Shown here: one piece after another, positions 28,575-38,791 of the stretch
Layout: every line of letters begins with the position of its first letter
Numbering within the stretch: position 1 is the stretch's first letter
Assembly: GCF_000381825.1 (NCBI RefSeq)
Contig: NZ_KB907131.1
Coordinates: 1 to 64,000 of the forward strand
Direction of reading: 5' to 3'
DNA from: Thioalkalivibrio sp. ALJT
GTDB taxonomy: Bacteria > Pseudomonadota > Gammaproteobacteria > Ectothiorhodospirales > Ectothiorhodospiraceae
DNA length: 64,000 nucleotides
Position numbers and translations under genes: made by a program
Notes under the pieces: generated by a model
The model's input: only the letters and a program-made list of their open reading frames with translations
Told to the model about the DNA's origin: nothing
Database searches by the model: none

Positions 28575-29927
28575 ATGCCGTTTATCCCGCATACCGAAGA
28601 AGACATCCGCGCCATGCTCGACCGCATCGGTGCCGAATCCGTCGAGGACCTGTTCGACGAGATCCCCGCCGATCTGCGTTCGCCGCCGCTCACGGGGATC
28701 CCGGAGGGCGAGAACGAGATGGGGATCACCCGCCTGATGCAGGAGCGGGCGGCGAAGGACGGCATGGCATCGAATTTCATCGGGGCCGGTGCCTACGAGC
28801 ATCATATCCCGGCCGCCGTGTGGCAGATCGCCACCCGTGGCGAGTTCTACAGCGCCTACACGCCGTACCAGGCGGAGGCGAGCCAGGGCACGCTGCAGCT
28901 GATCTACGAATACCAGACCATGATCAGCCGCCTGACCGGGATGGAGGTCTCCAACGCCTCCCTCTATGACGGCGCCTCTGCCCTGGCCGAGGCCGTGCTG
29001 ATGGCGGTTCGGGTGAACCGCCGCTCCAAGTCCAAGCGCGTGTTGCTGCCGGGCGCGCTGCATCCGGACTATCGCAAGGTGGTCAGGACGCTGATCGGCA
29101 ACCAGGGCATCGAGCTGGTGGAGCTGCCGTTCGACGAGACCACCGGCCAGACCCCGGTGGATGCCCTGGCGCCGTATGCCGACGAGGACGTCACCGCTAT
29201 GGTGATCAGCCAGCCGAATTTCTTCGGCATCCTCGAAGACGTCGACGCCCTGACCGGCTGGGCCGAGGAACGCGGCATCCCGGTGATCGCCGTGGTGAAC
29301 CCGGTCTCGCTGGCGCTGCTGAAGCCTCCGGGCGAGTGGGGCACCAACGGCGTGGATATCGTCGTCGGTGAAGGGCAGCCGCTGGGCGCGCCACTGTCCT
29401 CCGGCGGGCCGTACTTCGGCTTCATGACCACGTTGAAGAAGCACATCCGGCAGATGCCGGGGCGCATCGTCGGTCGTGCCGAGGACGCCGATGGCAAGCC
29501 CGGCTTTGTACTGACCCTGCAGGCGCGCGAGCAGCATATCCGCCGCTCCAAGGCGACCTCGAACATCTGCACCAACCAGGGCCTGGTGGTCACCGCCGCG
29601 ACGATTCACATGTCGTTGCTGGGTGACGAGGGCCTGACCCGCGTGGCCGAGGCCTGCTATGCCAACACTCATGCACTGGTGGAAAAGCTGGCGGCCAAGG
29701 GCATCAAGCCGCGGTTTACCGGCGAATACTTCCACGAGGTCGCGCTGGACTTCGGCGGAGATGCCGCCAACCGCGTGCAGACGATGGCCGACGCCGGTGT
29801 GCTCGCAGGCTTCGAACTGGGCCGCGACTATGCGCAGCTGGATGGCTGCGTACTGGCCTGCGCCACCGAGACCAAGACCGAATCCGACCTCGAGCAGTAC
29901 GTGACCACGTGGGAGCAGGCCGCCTGA
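28575..29927 (+). CDS. gcvPA: Glycine dehydrogenase (decarboxylating) subunit 1
   Basis: 450 aa. N-terminal half of the P protein, encoded separately from the C-terminal half (two-subunit form). Typical features: [44 protein letters not shown] and [18 protein letters not shown]. Makes with GcvPB the PLP enzyme that decarboxylates glycine. The partner is separated from it by tpx. Confidence 0.97.
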   Translation: MPFIPHTEEDIRAMLDRIGAESVEDLFDEIPADLRSPPLTGIPEGENEMGITRLMQERAAKDGMASNFIGAGAYEHHIPAAVWQIATRGEFYSAYTPYQAEASQGTLQLIYEYQTMISRLTGMEVSNASLYDGASALAEAVLMAVRVNRRSKSKRVLLPGALHPDYRKVVRTLIGNQGIELVELPFDETTGQTPVDALAPYADEDVTAMVISQPNFFGILEDVDALTGWAEERGIPVIAVVNPVSLALLKPPGEWGTNGVDIVVGEGQPLGAPLSSGGPYFGFMTTLKKHIRQMPGRIVGRAEDADGKPGFVLTLQAREQHIRRSKATSNICTNQGLVVTAATIHMSLLGDEGLTRVAEACYANTHALVEKLAAKGIKPRFTGEYFHEVALDFGGDAANRVQTMADAGVLAGFELGRDYAQLDGCVLACATETKTESDLEQYVTTWEQAA

Positions 29928-29989
29928 GGCGGTTCGATTCCCCGTGTCAACGACACCACGCGCCATACACACAACGCCGGGAGGCAACC

Positions 29990-30517
29990 ATGGCCGAAAT
30001 CAAGCTGCAAGGTAACCCGATCAACACCAACGGCGACCTGCCGCATGTGGGCTCGCCGGCCCCGGACTTCAAGCTGACCAATAAGGATCTGCAGGATGTC
30101 TCGCTCGCCGACTTCGGCGACAAGCGCAAGCTGATCTCCATCGTGCCCAGCCTGGACACGCCGGTCTGTGCCGATTCCACCAAGAAGTTCAACGAGATGG
30201 TGGCCAGCCGTCCGGACCTCGAGATCCTGATCGTCTCCGCCGACCTACCGTTCGCGATGAGCCGCTTCTGCGCCGCCGAGAACCTCGAGCGCGTGACCGT
30301 GCTGTCGATGATGCGCGACCGCAATTTCGCCAAGGACTACGGCGTGCTGATCCAGGACGGCCCGCTGGCCGGGATCACCGCCCGCGGCGTGGTCGTGCTG
30401 GATACTGACAACCTGGTGATGCATGCCGAGTTGGTTTCCGAGATCGGCGACGAACCGGACTACGACGCCGCGTTCGCGGCCCTGGATGACCGGGCTAACC
30501 TGAGCCCCACCCAGTAA
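29990..30517 (+). CDS. tpx: Thiol peroxidase (atypical 2-Cys, Tpx)
   Basis: 175 aa. Peroxidatic Cys60 in VPSLDTPVC and resolving Cys94 in SRFCAAENL, as in E. coli Tpx. Reduces H2O2 and lipid hydroperoxides with thioredoxin. ATG has GGGAGGC upstream. It is inserted in the gcv operon between gcvPA (62 nt) and gcvPB (82 nt), so it is probably under glycine riboswitch control as well. Confidence 0.96.
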   Translation: MAEIKLQGNPINTNGDLPHVGSPAPDFKLTNKDLQDVSLADFGDKRKLISIVPSLDTPVCADSTKKFNEMVASRPDLEILIVSADLPFAMSRFCAAENLERVTVLSMMRDRNFAKDYGVLIQDGPLAGITARGVVVLDTDNLVMHAELVSEIGDEPDYDAAFAALDDRANLSPTQ

Positions 30518-30599
30518 CCGGCGCGGAGAACCACTGCGCCGCCGGCGGCCGGGCCAGAGCTCGGCCGTCGTCACCCGAATACGCAAGCGAGAAACCGCT

Positions 30600-32105
30600 A
30601 TGAGCACCACAGACGCCCATCTGATCTTCGAACGTTCCCGTGCCGGCCGCTCGGCTGTCGCCCAGGCACCGCGCGACCACGCCGCGACCCGCATCCCCGC
30701 GAATCTGCAGCGCAAGTCCGCGCCGGGGTTGCCGGCGGCTTCGGAGCTGGACGTGGTGCGCCACTACACGCGCTTGTCGCAGAAAAACTTCTCCATCGAC
30801 ACCGAGTTCTATCCGCTGGGCTCGTGCACGATGAAGTACAACCCGCGCGCCTGTAACAGTCTGGCGATGCTGCCCGGCTTCCTGAACCGGCATCCGCACG
30901 CCCCCGCCAGCCACAGCCAGGGCTTCCTGCACACTATGTTCGAGCTGCAGGAGATGCTGAAGGAAGTCACGGGCATGAAGGCCGTGTCGCTGGCGCCGAT
31001 GGCCGGTGCGCAGGGCGAGTTCACTGGCGTGGCGATGATCCGCGCCTACCACGACGCCCGCGGCGATACCGAGCGCCGCGAGATCATCGTCCCGGACGCC
31101 GCCCACGGTACCAACCCGGCCACCGCGATCATGTGCGGCTACGAGGTGCGCGAGATCCCCACCGACGCGAGCGGCGACGTGAACATCGAGGCGCTGAAGG
31201 AGGCCGTGGGCCCGCAGACCGCCGGGATCATGCTGACCAACCCGTCCACCGTGGGCGTGTTCGAGCGCCGCATCTCCGAGATCGCGAAAATCGTGCACGA
31301 CGCCGGCGGCCTGCTGTACTACGACGGCGCCAACCTGAACGCGATCCTGGGCAAGGTGCGCCCGGGCGACATGGGCTTCGACGTAATCCACATGAACCTG
31401 CACAAGACCTTCTCCACGCCGCATGGCGGGGGCGGTCCGGGTTCCGGTGCGGTGGGTGTGGGCGAGCGTCTGCTGCCGCATCTGCCGGTGCCGCACGTGA
31501 TCGAGGACGGCGCCGAGGGCTATCGCTTCGCGACCGAGGCGGACTACCCGGAGACCATCGGTCGGCTGGCCGCGTTTGCCGGCAACGCCGGGGTGCTGCT
31601 GCGCGCCTATGTATACATGCGCATGCTGGGACGCGAAGGCATGCAGCGCGTGTCCGAATTCGCCACGCTGAACGCGAACTACCTGGCGCGCGAGCTGGAA
31701 CGGGCCGGTTTCGATCTGGCCTATCCCGAGCGTCGGGCGACCCACGAGTTCATCGTCACGCTGAAGAAGCAGGCGAAGTCGACGGGCCTGACGGCAGGTG
31801 ATGTCGCCAAGCGCCTGCTGGACCATGGCTACCACGCCCCGACTACCTATTTCCCGCTGCTGGTGCCGGAGTGTCTGCTGGTCGAGCCCACCGAGACCGA
31901 GTCGAAAGAGACGCTGGACGGTTTCGTCGCAGCGATGGCGGCGATCCTGGAAGAGGCCGGCCGCGATATCGACACCATCAAGGCTGCGCCGCATCACCTG
32001 CCGAACCGCCGCTTCAACGAGGTCGCCGCCGCCAAGGCCCTGAATGTGGTGTTCGAGGCCCCCGCCGAGGCGGATACGCTGGCCCGCACCGGCACCAGCG
32101 GTTAG
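30600..32105 (+). CDS. gcvPB: Glycine dehydrogenase (decarboxylating) subunit 2
   Basis: 501 aa. Carries the PLP lysine K269 in [17 protein letters not shown]; other marks are [13 protein letters not shown] and [11 protein letters not shown]. Pairs with GcvPA. Ends the operon; a terminator follows 57 nt downstream. No lpdA (L protein) lies nearby. Confidence 0.97.
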   Translation: MSTTDAHLIFERSRAGRSAVAQAPRDHAATRIPANLQRKSAPGLPAASELDVVRHYTRLSQKNFSIDTEFYPLGSCTMKYNPRACNSLAMLPGFLNRHPHAPASHSQGFLHTMFELQEMLKEVTGMKAVSLAPMAGAQGEFTGVAMIRAYHDARGDTERREIIVPDAAHGTNPATAIMCGYEVREIPTDASGDVNIEALKEAVGPQTAGIMLTNPSTVGVFERRISEIAKIVHDAGGLLYYDGANLNAILGKVRPGDMGFDVIHMNLHKTFSTPHGGGGPGSGAVGVGERLLPHLPVPHVIEDGAEGYRFATEADYPETIGRLAAFAGNAGVLLRAYVYMRMLGREGMQRVSEFATLNANYLARELERAGFDLAYPERRATHEFIVTLKKQAKSTGLTAGDVAKRLLDHGYHAPTTYFPLLVPECLLVEPTETESKETLDGFVAAMAAILEEAGRDIDTIKAAPHHLPNRRFNEVAAAKALNVVFEAPAEADTLARTGTSG

Positions 32106-32162
32106 GACGTCCCATGCGGCAGGGCGGCCTCTTCCGGTTTGCCCGCAAGGTCCTGTTGTCAG

Positions 32163-32195
32163 CGCCCCCGATGTTTCGGGGGCGTTCTGCGTTTA
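32163..32195 (+). terminator. Terminator of the gcv operon
   Basis: CGCCCCCGA (32163-32171), loop TGTT, TCGGGGGCG (32176-32184), then TTCTGCGTTT. Perfect 9-bp stem. Confidence 0.8.
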
Positions 32196-32334
32196 CGGGG
32201 GCGGCCTCGGCCGGTCGGCGATGCCCGTCAGCGGGCGGGTACGCCGCAGCGGCGTGGGTTTGTCGCCGTGAACGCGTGCGGCCTGCATACTTGGGGAATT
32301 CGCATCGGCAGGTATTTTCTCGGACGATATCCGC

Positions 32335-35079
32335 ATGAGCTTGTTTGACCGTATACCGGTGGGGCTTGCGCTACTGGACCCGCACGATGCCCGCATCGTG
32401 CGGGGTAATCCTCGCCTGGCAGCGTGGCTTGGCTGTGCGCCGGAGGCGCTGACCGGACTGGCGCCGGAACAGTGGCTTGCAGGCGATGTGGAGCCCCTGC
32501 AGGCTGCACTCGTCCAGGTGCAGCCGCGTACCGTATTCGGTCTGCGGCTGCTGCCACAGGATGCGCAGGGCGAGCCCCGGGCCGTCCAACTGGAGGTTGC
32601 GCCCGGTACGGGCCAGGAGGAAGCGGCAGTGGTGACCGTGCAGCCATTGCCGGATACAGCAGCAGCGGCCGATGCGGTATACGCACAGACCTTTACCCGC
32701 AACACGGCACCCAAATTGTTGGTCGATCCGGACGACGGGGCGATCGTCGATGCCAACCCGGCGGCGGCCGACCTGTATGGATATTCGACCGCTGCGTTGC
32801 GGCGCATGTCGATCCAGGAGATCAATACCCTGACACCCGAGGAGGTCAAGGCCGAGATGGCCCTTGCGGCCTCGGAGAATCGGCGCTTCTTCCGCTTCCG
32901 CCACCGCATCCGGAACGGCGAGATCCTGGAGGTGGAGGTGTATTCGGGGCCGGTGGAGCTGGGTGGTCGCACCTATCTGTATTCCATCATCCACGATGTG
33001 AGCGCAGCCCGGCGCTATGAACACGAGCTGGAGTACTACAGCGAGCTGGTTCGCAACCTGCCGGTAGGCGTGTACCGCAGTGGGGCAGGACCGGATGGCC
33101 ATCTCCGGCGCCTGAATCCGGCGATGCTGACGCTGTTCGAGGCAGATGCCGAAGAACGGTTGCGGGCCCTGCCGGTGCGCCAGTTGTATGTGGACCCGGC
33201 CGCGTACGAGGATCTGAGCCGGGAGCTCGATCAGCGGGGAAGGGTCGCGGGCCGGGAAGTGACGCTGCGCAGCCTCCGCGGGCGGGTATTCCGGGCACGG
33301 GTCAGTGCGCACCGGATGCAGGATGCCGAGGGCCGCATGGTGCATGACGGGATGATCGAGGACATCACCGAGGCCCATGCGGGCGAACTGCTCCGGTCGC
33401 GCATGCTGGGGGCACTGGCCGAGGGCGTGTTCGGGATCGACCGGGAGGGCCGCTATACCTTTATGAACCCGGCGGCCTGCCGCCTGCTGGGGTTTTCCAG
33501 TGAGGCCGAGGCCCTGGGGCTGAACTCGCACACCGCCTCTCACCATACCCGTGTGGATGGTACGCCATACCCGGCCGAGGACTGCCCGATCCATCGCGTA
33601 CTGGCCACCGGCGAGTCGCTGAGGGCCTGGAATGACCATTTCTGGCGTGCCGATGGAGCTCCGGTCCCGGTACGGGTATATGCGGCCCCGGTCGAAGACC
33701 TGGAGGGAAACGTGGACGGCGCGGTGGTGTCGTTCCAGGACCTGGGACTGCACGCCGAGCGCGAACGCCGACTGACCCGGGCTGCCGGTCAGCTTCCAGG
33801 TGCGATCTACGAATTCCGGCGATACCCGGATGGCCGCATGGTCTTCCCGCTGGTCACGGCCGGGATCCAGCGGGTGTTCGGGATGACGCCGGACGAGGCC
33901 CGCGAGCATCCCGAACAGGTACTGGAACGGGTCCACCCCGACGATCGGGCCCGGCTCGATGCCAGTAACGAGCACTCTTCTCGTACCCTGGCCCCCTGGC
34001 AGTTGCGCCTGCGGGTCTGTCATCCGACACGCGGGACGCTCTGGATCGAGGGGCGGGCTACACCGGAGCGACGTGGTGATGGCAGCGTCGTCTGGTACGG
34101 GGTGATAGTGGATATCACCGACCAGGTGCAGATGGAGGCCTCCCTGCGTGAGAGCGAGACACGGTTCCGCCAGCTCGCTGGGAGCGTCAACGAGGTGTTC
34201 TGGTTGCGCGACGAGTGCGCGATTCTGTATGTGAATCCGGCCTACGAAGCGGTCTGGGGCCGCAGCCGGGAGGCGCTGTATGCGGATCCGGGCGCGATGC
34301 TCGAGGCGGTCGATCCGGAGGACCGCCAGCAGGTCGAGGCGATCTTTATGGGCAGTGCCTTGAAACGGGGATCGACCGACGTCACCTTCCGCATCCATCG
34401 GCCGGACGGCGAGTTGCGCTGGATCCAGGCGCATTGTTATCCGGTTGAGGATGCGGAGGGGGAAACCACGCGGGTCGCGGGCACGGCGGTGGATGTGACC
34501 GAACTGAAACAGACCCAGCTCGAACTCGAACAAAGCAATGCGGCACTGGCATCCGCGGCGCTGTACGATCGTCTGACCGGGATTGCCAATCGACGCTATT
34601 TCGAGGAATTGCTGGAACGCGAGATGCGCCGGGTGGATCGCAGTGGCGGCTCGTTTGCGCTGGTGATGTTCGACCTCGACCATTTCAAGCGCGTGAATGA
34701 CAGCTTCGGGCATGACGTGGGTGACGAGGTCCTGAAGGATGTGACGGACCGGGTGGCATCGCGTCTGCGCGACTCCGATGTGCTGGGCCGCTGGGGCGGA
34801 GAGGAGTTCATGGTGCTGTTGCCGGCCGCCGATCTGGACAGTGGCGCAACCGTCGCGGAGACTCTGCGGGAACGGGTCGCAGGGACGCCTTGCGCCGCAG
34901 TGGGCACGGTGACCATCAGTCTGGGTGTGGCCGAGTATCTCCCCGGCGAGCCGCGCAAGCAGCTTTTGCGCCGCGTGGACCAGGCCCTTTATCGCGCCAA
35001 GAACGCGGGCCGCAATCGGGTCGAGGTGGACCGGGTCGAGGTGGACCGGGTCGAGGTCGATCAGGCGAGCGGGGGATAA
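32335..35079 (+). CDS. Multi-PAS diguanylate cyclase
   Basis: 914 aa, soluble (no clear membrane helix). Several PAS/PAC units in tandem (roughly 5-75, 120-220, 235-345, 355-470, 485-600, 605-725), then a GGDEF domain. The active site is GGEEF at 821-825, preceded by DLDHFKRVNDSFGHDVGD; the inhibitory I-site RxxD (RDSD) lies five residues before it. Makes c-di-GMP from two GTP. The C-terminus ends in three copies of VEVDR/Q, encoded by a 15-bp tandem repeat. Start ATG at 32335; no strong ribosome site. Signal sensed unknown. Confidence 0.93.
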   Translation: MSLFDRIPVGLALLDPHDARIVRGNPRLAAWLGCAPEALTGLAPEQWLAGDVEPLQAALVQVQPRTVFGLRLLPQDAQGEPRAVQLEVAPGTGQEEAAVVTVQPLPDTAAAADAVYAQTFTRNTAPKLLVDPDDGAIVDANPAAADLYGYSTAALRRMSIQEINTLTPEEVKAEMALAASENRRFFRFRHRIRNGEILEVEVYSGPVELGGRTYLYSIIHDVSAARRYEHELEYYSELVRNLPVGVYRSGAGPDGHLRRLNPAMLTLFEADAEERLRALPVRQLYVDPAAYEDLSRELDQRGRVAGREVTLRSLRGRVFRARVSAHRMQDAEGRMVHDGMIEDITEAHAGELLRSRMLGALAEGVFGIDREGRYTFMNPAACRLLGFSSEAEALGLNSHTASHHTRVDGTPYPAEDCPIHRVLATGESLRAWNDHFWRADGAPVPVRVYAAPVEDLEGNVDGAVVSFQDLGLHAERERRLTRAAGQLPGAIYEFRRYPDGRMVFPLVTAGIQRVFGMTPDEAREHPEQVLERVHPDDRARLDASNEHSSRTLAPWQLRLRVCHPTRGTLWIEGRATPERRGDGSVVWYGVIVDITDQVQMEASLRESETRFRQLAGSVNEVFWLRDECAILYVNPAYEAVWGRSREALYADPGAMLEAVDPEDRQQVEAIFMGSALKRGSTDVTFRIHRPDGELRWIQAHCYPVEDAEGETTRVAGTAVDVTELKQTQLELEQSNAALASAALYDRLTGIANRRYFEELLEREMRRVDRSGGSFALVMFDLDHFKRVNDSFGHDVGDEVLKDVTDRVASRLRDSDVLGRWGGEEFMVLLPAADLDSGATVAETLRERVAGTPCAAVGTVTISLGVAEYLPGEPRKQLLRRVDQALYRAKNAGRNRVEVDRVEVDRVEVDQASGG
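35023..35065 (+). repeat. 15-bp coding tandem repeat (VEVDR x3)
   Basis: Three near-identical units of GTCGAGGTGGACCGG at the 3' end of the diguanylate cyclase gene; the third differs (GTCGAGGTCGATCAG). Copy number could vary between strains without changing the frame. Confidence 0.7.
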
Positions 35080-35165
35080 CCGTAGCGAGGGATCGCTCGG
35101 CGTCCTGACGGGCGTAATGATCCGAACGATTCCAACCGGTGCGATCCGGTTGCAAGGACAGAGCC

Positions 35166-35525
35166 ATGGCGGCGAGCGGCAATACCGGATTCGTGCGAAT
35201 CGCGCGCGCCCTGGTGTATTCCTGGCGCGGCCTGCGTGCGGCGTTTCGGCACGAGGCCGCGTTTCGTCAGGAACTGGCACTGGCGGCGGTACTGCTGCCG
35301 CTGGCGTTCTGGCTGGGGCAGGACGGCGTGGAGCGGGCACTACTGGTCGCCAGCGTACTACTGGTCCTGGTGGTGGAACTGCTGAACTCCGCGGTAGAGG
35401 CGGCGATCGACCGCTTTGGTGATGACCCTCACCCGTTGTCGGCGCGGGCCAAGGACATGGCCTCGGCTGCGGTACTGGTCAGTCTCCTGCTGGCGGCGCT
35501 GGTCTGGGGGCTGGTCCTGCTGTGA
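35166..35525 (+). CDS. dgkA: Diacylglycerol kinase
   Basis: 119 aa, three membrane helices. Family signature ELLNSAVEAAIDRFGDD, and N-terminal amphipathic helix with RALVYSWRGLRAAFRHEAAFRQE. Phosphorylates diacylglycerol to phosphatidate with ATP at the inner membrane. ATG at 35166 with AAGGACAG upstream; the frame extended to 35139 lacks support. Confidence 0.95.
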   Translation: MAASGNTGFVRIARALVYSWRGLRAAFRHEAAFRQELALAAVLLPLAFWLGQDGVERALLVASVLLVLVVELLNSAVEAAIDRFGDDPHPLSARAKDMASAAVLVSLLLAALVWGLVLL

Positions 35526-35697
35526 TCGCCGGGCCGAATCCCTTGCCCATTCAGCTTGCCGTCCCCGGACACCGTAAGATCCGTCCTGGCGGCGAAGCCC
35601 CCGCCCCCGGTGGGTTGGGTACGCGGCGGGGTGTTCGCCTGCGCGCAGGCCCCTGCAGGGGCGGGGCAGTCCCAAGCCGGGCCTTGCTTGACTCCGG

Positions 35698-35832
35698 ATG
35701 CCGATCTTCCCCCGCGGTGGCGGGGCATCCTGGCCGTCGTGCAGCGGAGAGCCGGGATGCCCGGCGTCGGTTGTGCCCCAGGGCCCGAAGTCCCGGATGA
35801 CCGCTGCGCGGCTTCCGGGGTGATGGGTGTTG
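35698..35832 (+). repeat. Dispersed intergenic repeat, copy A (non-coding gap 35526-35846)
   Basis: The 321-nt gap after dgkA holds no credible gene. It contains GAGAGCCGGGATGCC and, at 35791-35810, TCCCGGATGACCGCTGCGCG, which recurs with two changes at 50810-50829. A further palindrome AGGCCCCTGCAGGGGC lies near 35648. Likely a REP/ERIC-like dispersed element. Confidence 0.5.
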
Positions 35833-35846
35833 GTGTCGCAGGGCGG

Positions 35847-36887
35847 TCAGGGTGTTTGGGGTGCCATGCAGTCGGTGAAGCCGTCGGCCATGGCCTGCAT
35901 CAGCTCGAACCAGGCGTTCGGGCCGGGTTCCAGGTCCGTGCCGATGGGGTCGAGCATACCCAGGCGGGTCCCGGTGCCTTCGGCCACGGTCTCGGCGAGT
36001 GCGGGCCGGAACTGCGGTTCGGTAAACAGGCAGACGACGTCGTCATCGGCGGCACGTTCGCGCAGCTCGCTGATGCGCCGTGCGCCGGGGCTGCGCGAGG
36101 GATCGATGCTGATCGAGCCGGCCGCATTCAGGCCATAGTGCTGCTCGAAATACTGGTAGGCATCGTGGAACACGATGAACGCTTCTTCGCGTGCTGGGGC
36201 GAGTTGCTCCGCCAGGCGCCCATCCAGTTCGTCGATGCGTTCGACCAGGGTATCGCGGTTGGCTGCCACGGTCTCGGCGTGGTCCGGGGCCCATTCCATC
36301 AGCCGATCGGCGAGTTGCCGGATGGTGGCGCGCATCAGTGCCGGCGAGAGCCAGATATGGGCATCGTAATCGCCGTGATGGTGGTCGTGCCCGTGGTCGT
36401 GCCCGTGGTCATGCCCGTGGTCATGCCCGTGGTCGTGCCCGTGGCCATGATGCCGGTCGTCGTGGCTGTGGCCGTGATCACCGTGTCCATGGTGGTGATG
36501 CTCCCAGACGCCCCCTTCGCGAGTGGGCTTCAGATCCAGGTCCAGGTCGTCCATCAGGCTGACGAGATCACGGTTTCCGGCACTGCGCAGCGGGCGTTCC
36601 AGGAAGGTTTCGAGGTCCGGCCCGACCCAGACGACCATGTCCGCATTCTGCAGGCGACGAGCCTCGGACGGGCGCATGGCATACCCGTGTGGCGAAGCGG
36701 TCGCAGGGATCAGCAGCTCTACTTCGAAGGCGCCTTCGCCCAGGGCGGAGACGATGCTGTGAATCGGTAGAATGGTTGCGACAATGCGCGGCTTGTCTGC
36801 CGCAACAGCCGCTCCCGGTAGCAGGAGGCACAGAATGACCAGCAGGTGGAGCAGCATCGCAGTGCTGAACGAGGGGCGAGGGTGCAT
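35847..36887 (-). CDS. znuA: Zinc ABC transporter, periplasmic binding protein
   Basis: 346 aa. Signal peptide (STAMLLHLLVILCLLLPGAAVAA). Cluster A-I metal-binding fold; His42 and neighbours, and a long His/Asp/Gly loop at about 130-171 (HHHHGHGDHGH... repeated GHDH) typical of zinc binders. The loop is coded by 12-bp tandem repeats near 36385-36450. ATG at 36887 has CTGGAGAC upstream. Divergent from znuCB, 54 nt apart, with a Zur-like box between. Confidence 0.95.
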   Translation of the reverse strand: MHPRPSFSTAMLLHLLVILCLLLPGAAVAADKPRIVATILPIHSIVSALGEGAFEVELLIPATASPHGYAMRPSEARRLQNADMVVWVGPDLETFLERPLRSAGNRDLVSLMDDLDLDLKPTREGGVWEHHHHGHGDHGHSHDDRHHGHGHDHGHDHGHDHGHDHGHDHHHGDYDAHIWLSPALMRATIRQLADRLMEWAPDHAETVAANRDTLVERIDELDGRLAEQLAPAREEAFIVFHDAYQYFEQHYGLNAAGSISIDPSRSPGARRISELRERAADDDVVCLFTEPQFRPALAETVAEGTGTRLGMLDPIGTDLEPGPNAWFELMQAMADGFTDCMAPQTP

Positions 36888-36920
36888 GACAGGGTCTCCA
36901 GCGGGTCTGATCGTAATCAC

Positions 36921-36941
36921 GAAACGTTATAGTATATCGAA
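36921..36941. promoter_or_regulatory. Zur-like operator between znuA and znuC
   Basis: GAAACGTTATAGTATATCG resembles the Zur consensus GAAATGTTATANTATAAC; the left half and centre fit, the right half is weak. The 54-nt gap must hold both divergent promoters, so one site can repress both under zinc excess. Confidence 0.6.
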
Positions 36942-37796
36942 ATGAGCCAGGGAAGCCATGCCTCTTCGTCCGTGCCGGAATCGGACCCCAGCCCGCTCCT
37001 CGATGCCCGTGAGGTCTCGCTGGAGCGCGGGGACAAGCGGATACTCGATCACGTATCGGTGCAGATCCTGCCGGCCGAGGTGGCGGTGGTCATCGGCCCC
37101 AATGGGGCGGGCAAGACCTCGCTGTTGCGCGTGCTGCTGGGGCTGTGGCAGCCGACGCAGGGCCAGGTCAAGCGCCGGCGCGGGCTGCGCATTGGGTACA
37201 TGCCGCAACGCCTGCAGATCGAGCCGGTACTGCCGCTGTCGGTGCGCCGGTTCCTGACACTGCGTCAGCGTGCACCAAGGGCCAGGCTGCTCGCGCACCT
37301 GGAGCGGGTAGGGGTCCCGCACCTGCTGGACAAGCCGGTGCAGTCGCTGTCCGGGGGCGAGATGCAGCGGGTGCTGCTGGCGCGGGCCCTGCTCAATCGG
37401 CCCAATCTGCTGGTGCTGGACGAGCCGGCGCAGGGTGTCGATATTGTCGGGCAGGGCGAGGTCTTTCGCCTGATCGACGACATCCGGTGCGAGACGGGCT
37501 GCGGGGTGCTGATGGTCTCGCACGATCTGCATCTGGTGATGGCGGGGGCGGATGCCGTGATCTGTCTGAACCAGCATGTCTGCTGCAGGGGGCGGCCGGA
37601 GGAAGTCTCGCGCCATCCGGAATACCAGCGTCTGTTTCCGACCGCGGATGTGCGGGGGATCGGCGTTTACAAGCATGACCACAACCATGTCCACGATCTG
37701 CATGGTGAGGTGCGCGGGCTGGACGACAACGGCAGCGGTGAGTCGCAAGGTAGCGGACACTGCGATCATCACCGACGGGGATTGCCAAAACGATGA
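36942..37796 (+). CDS. znuC: Zinc ABC transporter, ATP-binding protein
   Basis: 284 aa. Walker A GPNGAGKTS, signature LSGGEMQRV, Walker B NLLVLDEPAQGVD and H-loop MVSHDLH. The C-terminal tail is His-rich (VYKHDHNHVHDLHG ... HCDHHRR), as in ZnuC, and may bind zinc. Overlaps znuB by 4 nt (ATGA). Confidence 0.95.
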   Translation: MSQGSHASSSVPESDPSPLLDAREVSLERGDKRILDHVSVQILPAEVAVVIGPNGAGKTSLLRVLLGLWQPTQGQVKRRRGLRIGYMPQRLQIEPVLPLSVRRFLTLRQRAPRARLLAHLERVGVPHLLDKPVQSLSGGEMQRVLLARALLNRPNLLVLDEPAQGVDIVGQGEVFRLIDDIRCETGCGVLMVSHDLHLVMAGADAVICLNQHVCCRGRPEEVSRHPEYQRLFPTADVRGIGVYKHDHNHVHDLHGEVRGLDDNGSGESQGSGHCDHHRRGLPKR

Positions 37797-38614
37797 TTGA
37801 AGCCTGGCTGGACGACTTCCTGTTCCGGGCGGTGCTGGCGGGCCTGATGGTGGCGGTCGTCGCCGGGCCGTTGGGTGCGTTCGTGGTCTGGCGACGCATG
37901 GCCTATTTCGGTGACACGATCTCGCACTCCGCGCTGCTGGGCGTGGCGCTGGGCTTTTTGCTGGGTCTGAACCTCAATTTGATGGTGACCATCGTCTGCG
38001 TCGCTATCGCGATGCTGCTGGTGATTCTCCAGCGCCGTCAGGAGCTGGCGTCGGACACGCTGCTCGGGATCCTGGCGCACAGCGCGCTGTCGCTGGGGAT
38101 TGTGGCGGTGGCCTTTATCGAGGGGCTGCGGGTGGACCTGATGGCCTATCTGTTTGGTGACATCCTGGCGGTGGGGACGTCTGACCTGGTGGCGATCGCA
38201 ATCGGCGGGGCGGTGGCACTGTTGTTGCTGGTGCTGCTGTGGCGTCCGCTGCTGGCGCTGACGGTGCACGAGGAACTGGCCCAGGTGGAGGGGGTACCGG
38301 TGGTGCTGGTGCGGCTGGGCCTGATGCTGCTGATCGCGCTGGTGATCGCGGCGGCGATGCAGGTGGTGGGCGTGCTGCTGATTACCGCGTTGATGATCAT
38401 CCCGGCGGCCAGTGCCCGGCGCTTTGCCTCCACCCCCGAGCAGATGGCCATTCTGGCGGCGGTGGTCGGTATGCTGGCGGTGGGCGCCGGGTTGTGGGGA
38501 TCGTTGCTCTTCGACACCCCGACCGGCCCGACCATCGTGGTCGCGGCGATGCTGGGTTTTATCCTGGTGCATCTGTTTCCCGGCCGCCTGATCCCTCGCT
38601 TCGGTGACCGCTGA
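37793..38614 (+). CDS. znuB: Zinc ABC transporter, permease
   Basis: 273 aa, about eight helices; ABC-3 family: RRMAYFGDTISHSALLGVALG near the N-terminus and QVVGVLLITALMIIPAASAR. Start codon overlaps the znuC stop. Imports zinc delivered by ZnuA. Confidence 0.95.
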   Translation: MIEAWLDDFLFRAVLAGLMVAVVAGPLGAFVVWRRMAYFGDTISHSALLGVALGFLLGLNLNLMVTIVCVAIAMLLVILQRRQELASDTLLGILAHSALSLGIVAVAFIEGLRVDLMAYLFGDILAVGTSDLVAIAIGGAVALLLLVLLWRPLLALTVHEELAQVEGVPVVLVRLGLMLLIALVIAAAMQVVGVLLITALMIIPAASARRFASTPEQMAILAAVVGMLAVGAGLWGSLLFDTPTGPTIVVAAMLGFILVHLFPGRLIPRFGDR

Positions 38615-38791
38615 ACCGCCTTGTTCACCACAAAGACCCGCAGAAAAGCCGGGGCAAGGCCGGAAGCTGCAACAGGAAGAAAGGCAGTCTGGAAGAACTC
38701 TGCATCGGGACTGTGCCGTTGGCGCAGGTCCGTGCGCGTCGGAGCGTCCGTATTTACATCATTCTTCCAGTTCTTTCATCTTCCCTTTAAC

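Noticed and set aside
29930-29950. GGTTCGATTCC, similar to a tRNA T-loop, after gcvPA
   Set aside because: The 70 nt upstream are gcvPA coding sequence and do not form a cloverleaf; no acceptor stem.
32371-35340. Long minus-strand frame opposite the PAS/GGDEF gene
   Set aside because: Shadow of the coding strand, rich in R/H/P/Q, no start signal or domain.
36385-36450. Short tandem repeats that might suggest a CRISPR or minisatellite
   Set aside because: They are in-frame 12-bp units coding the His-rich loop of ZnuA; no spacers.
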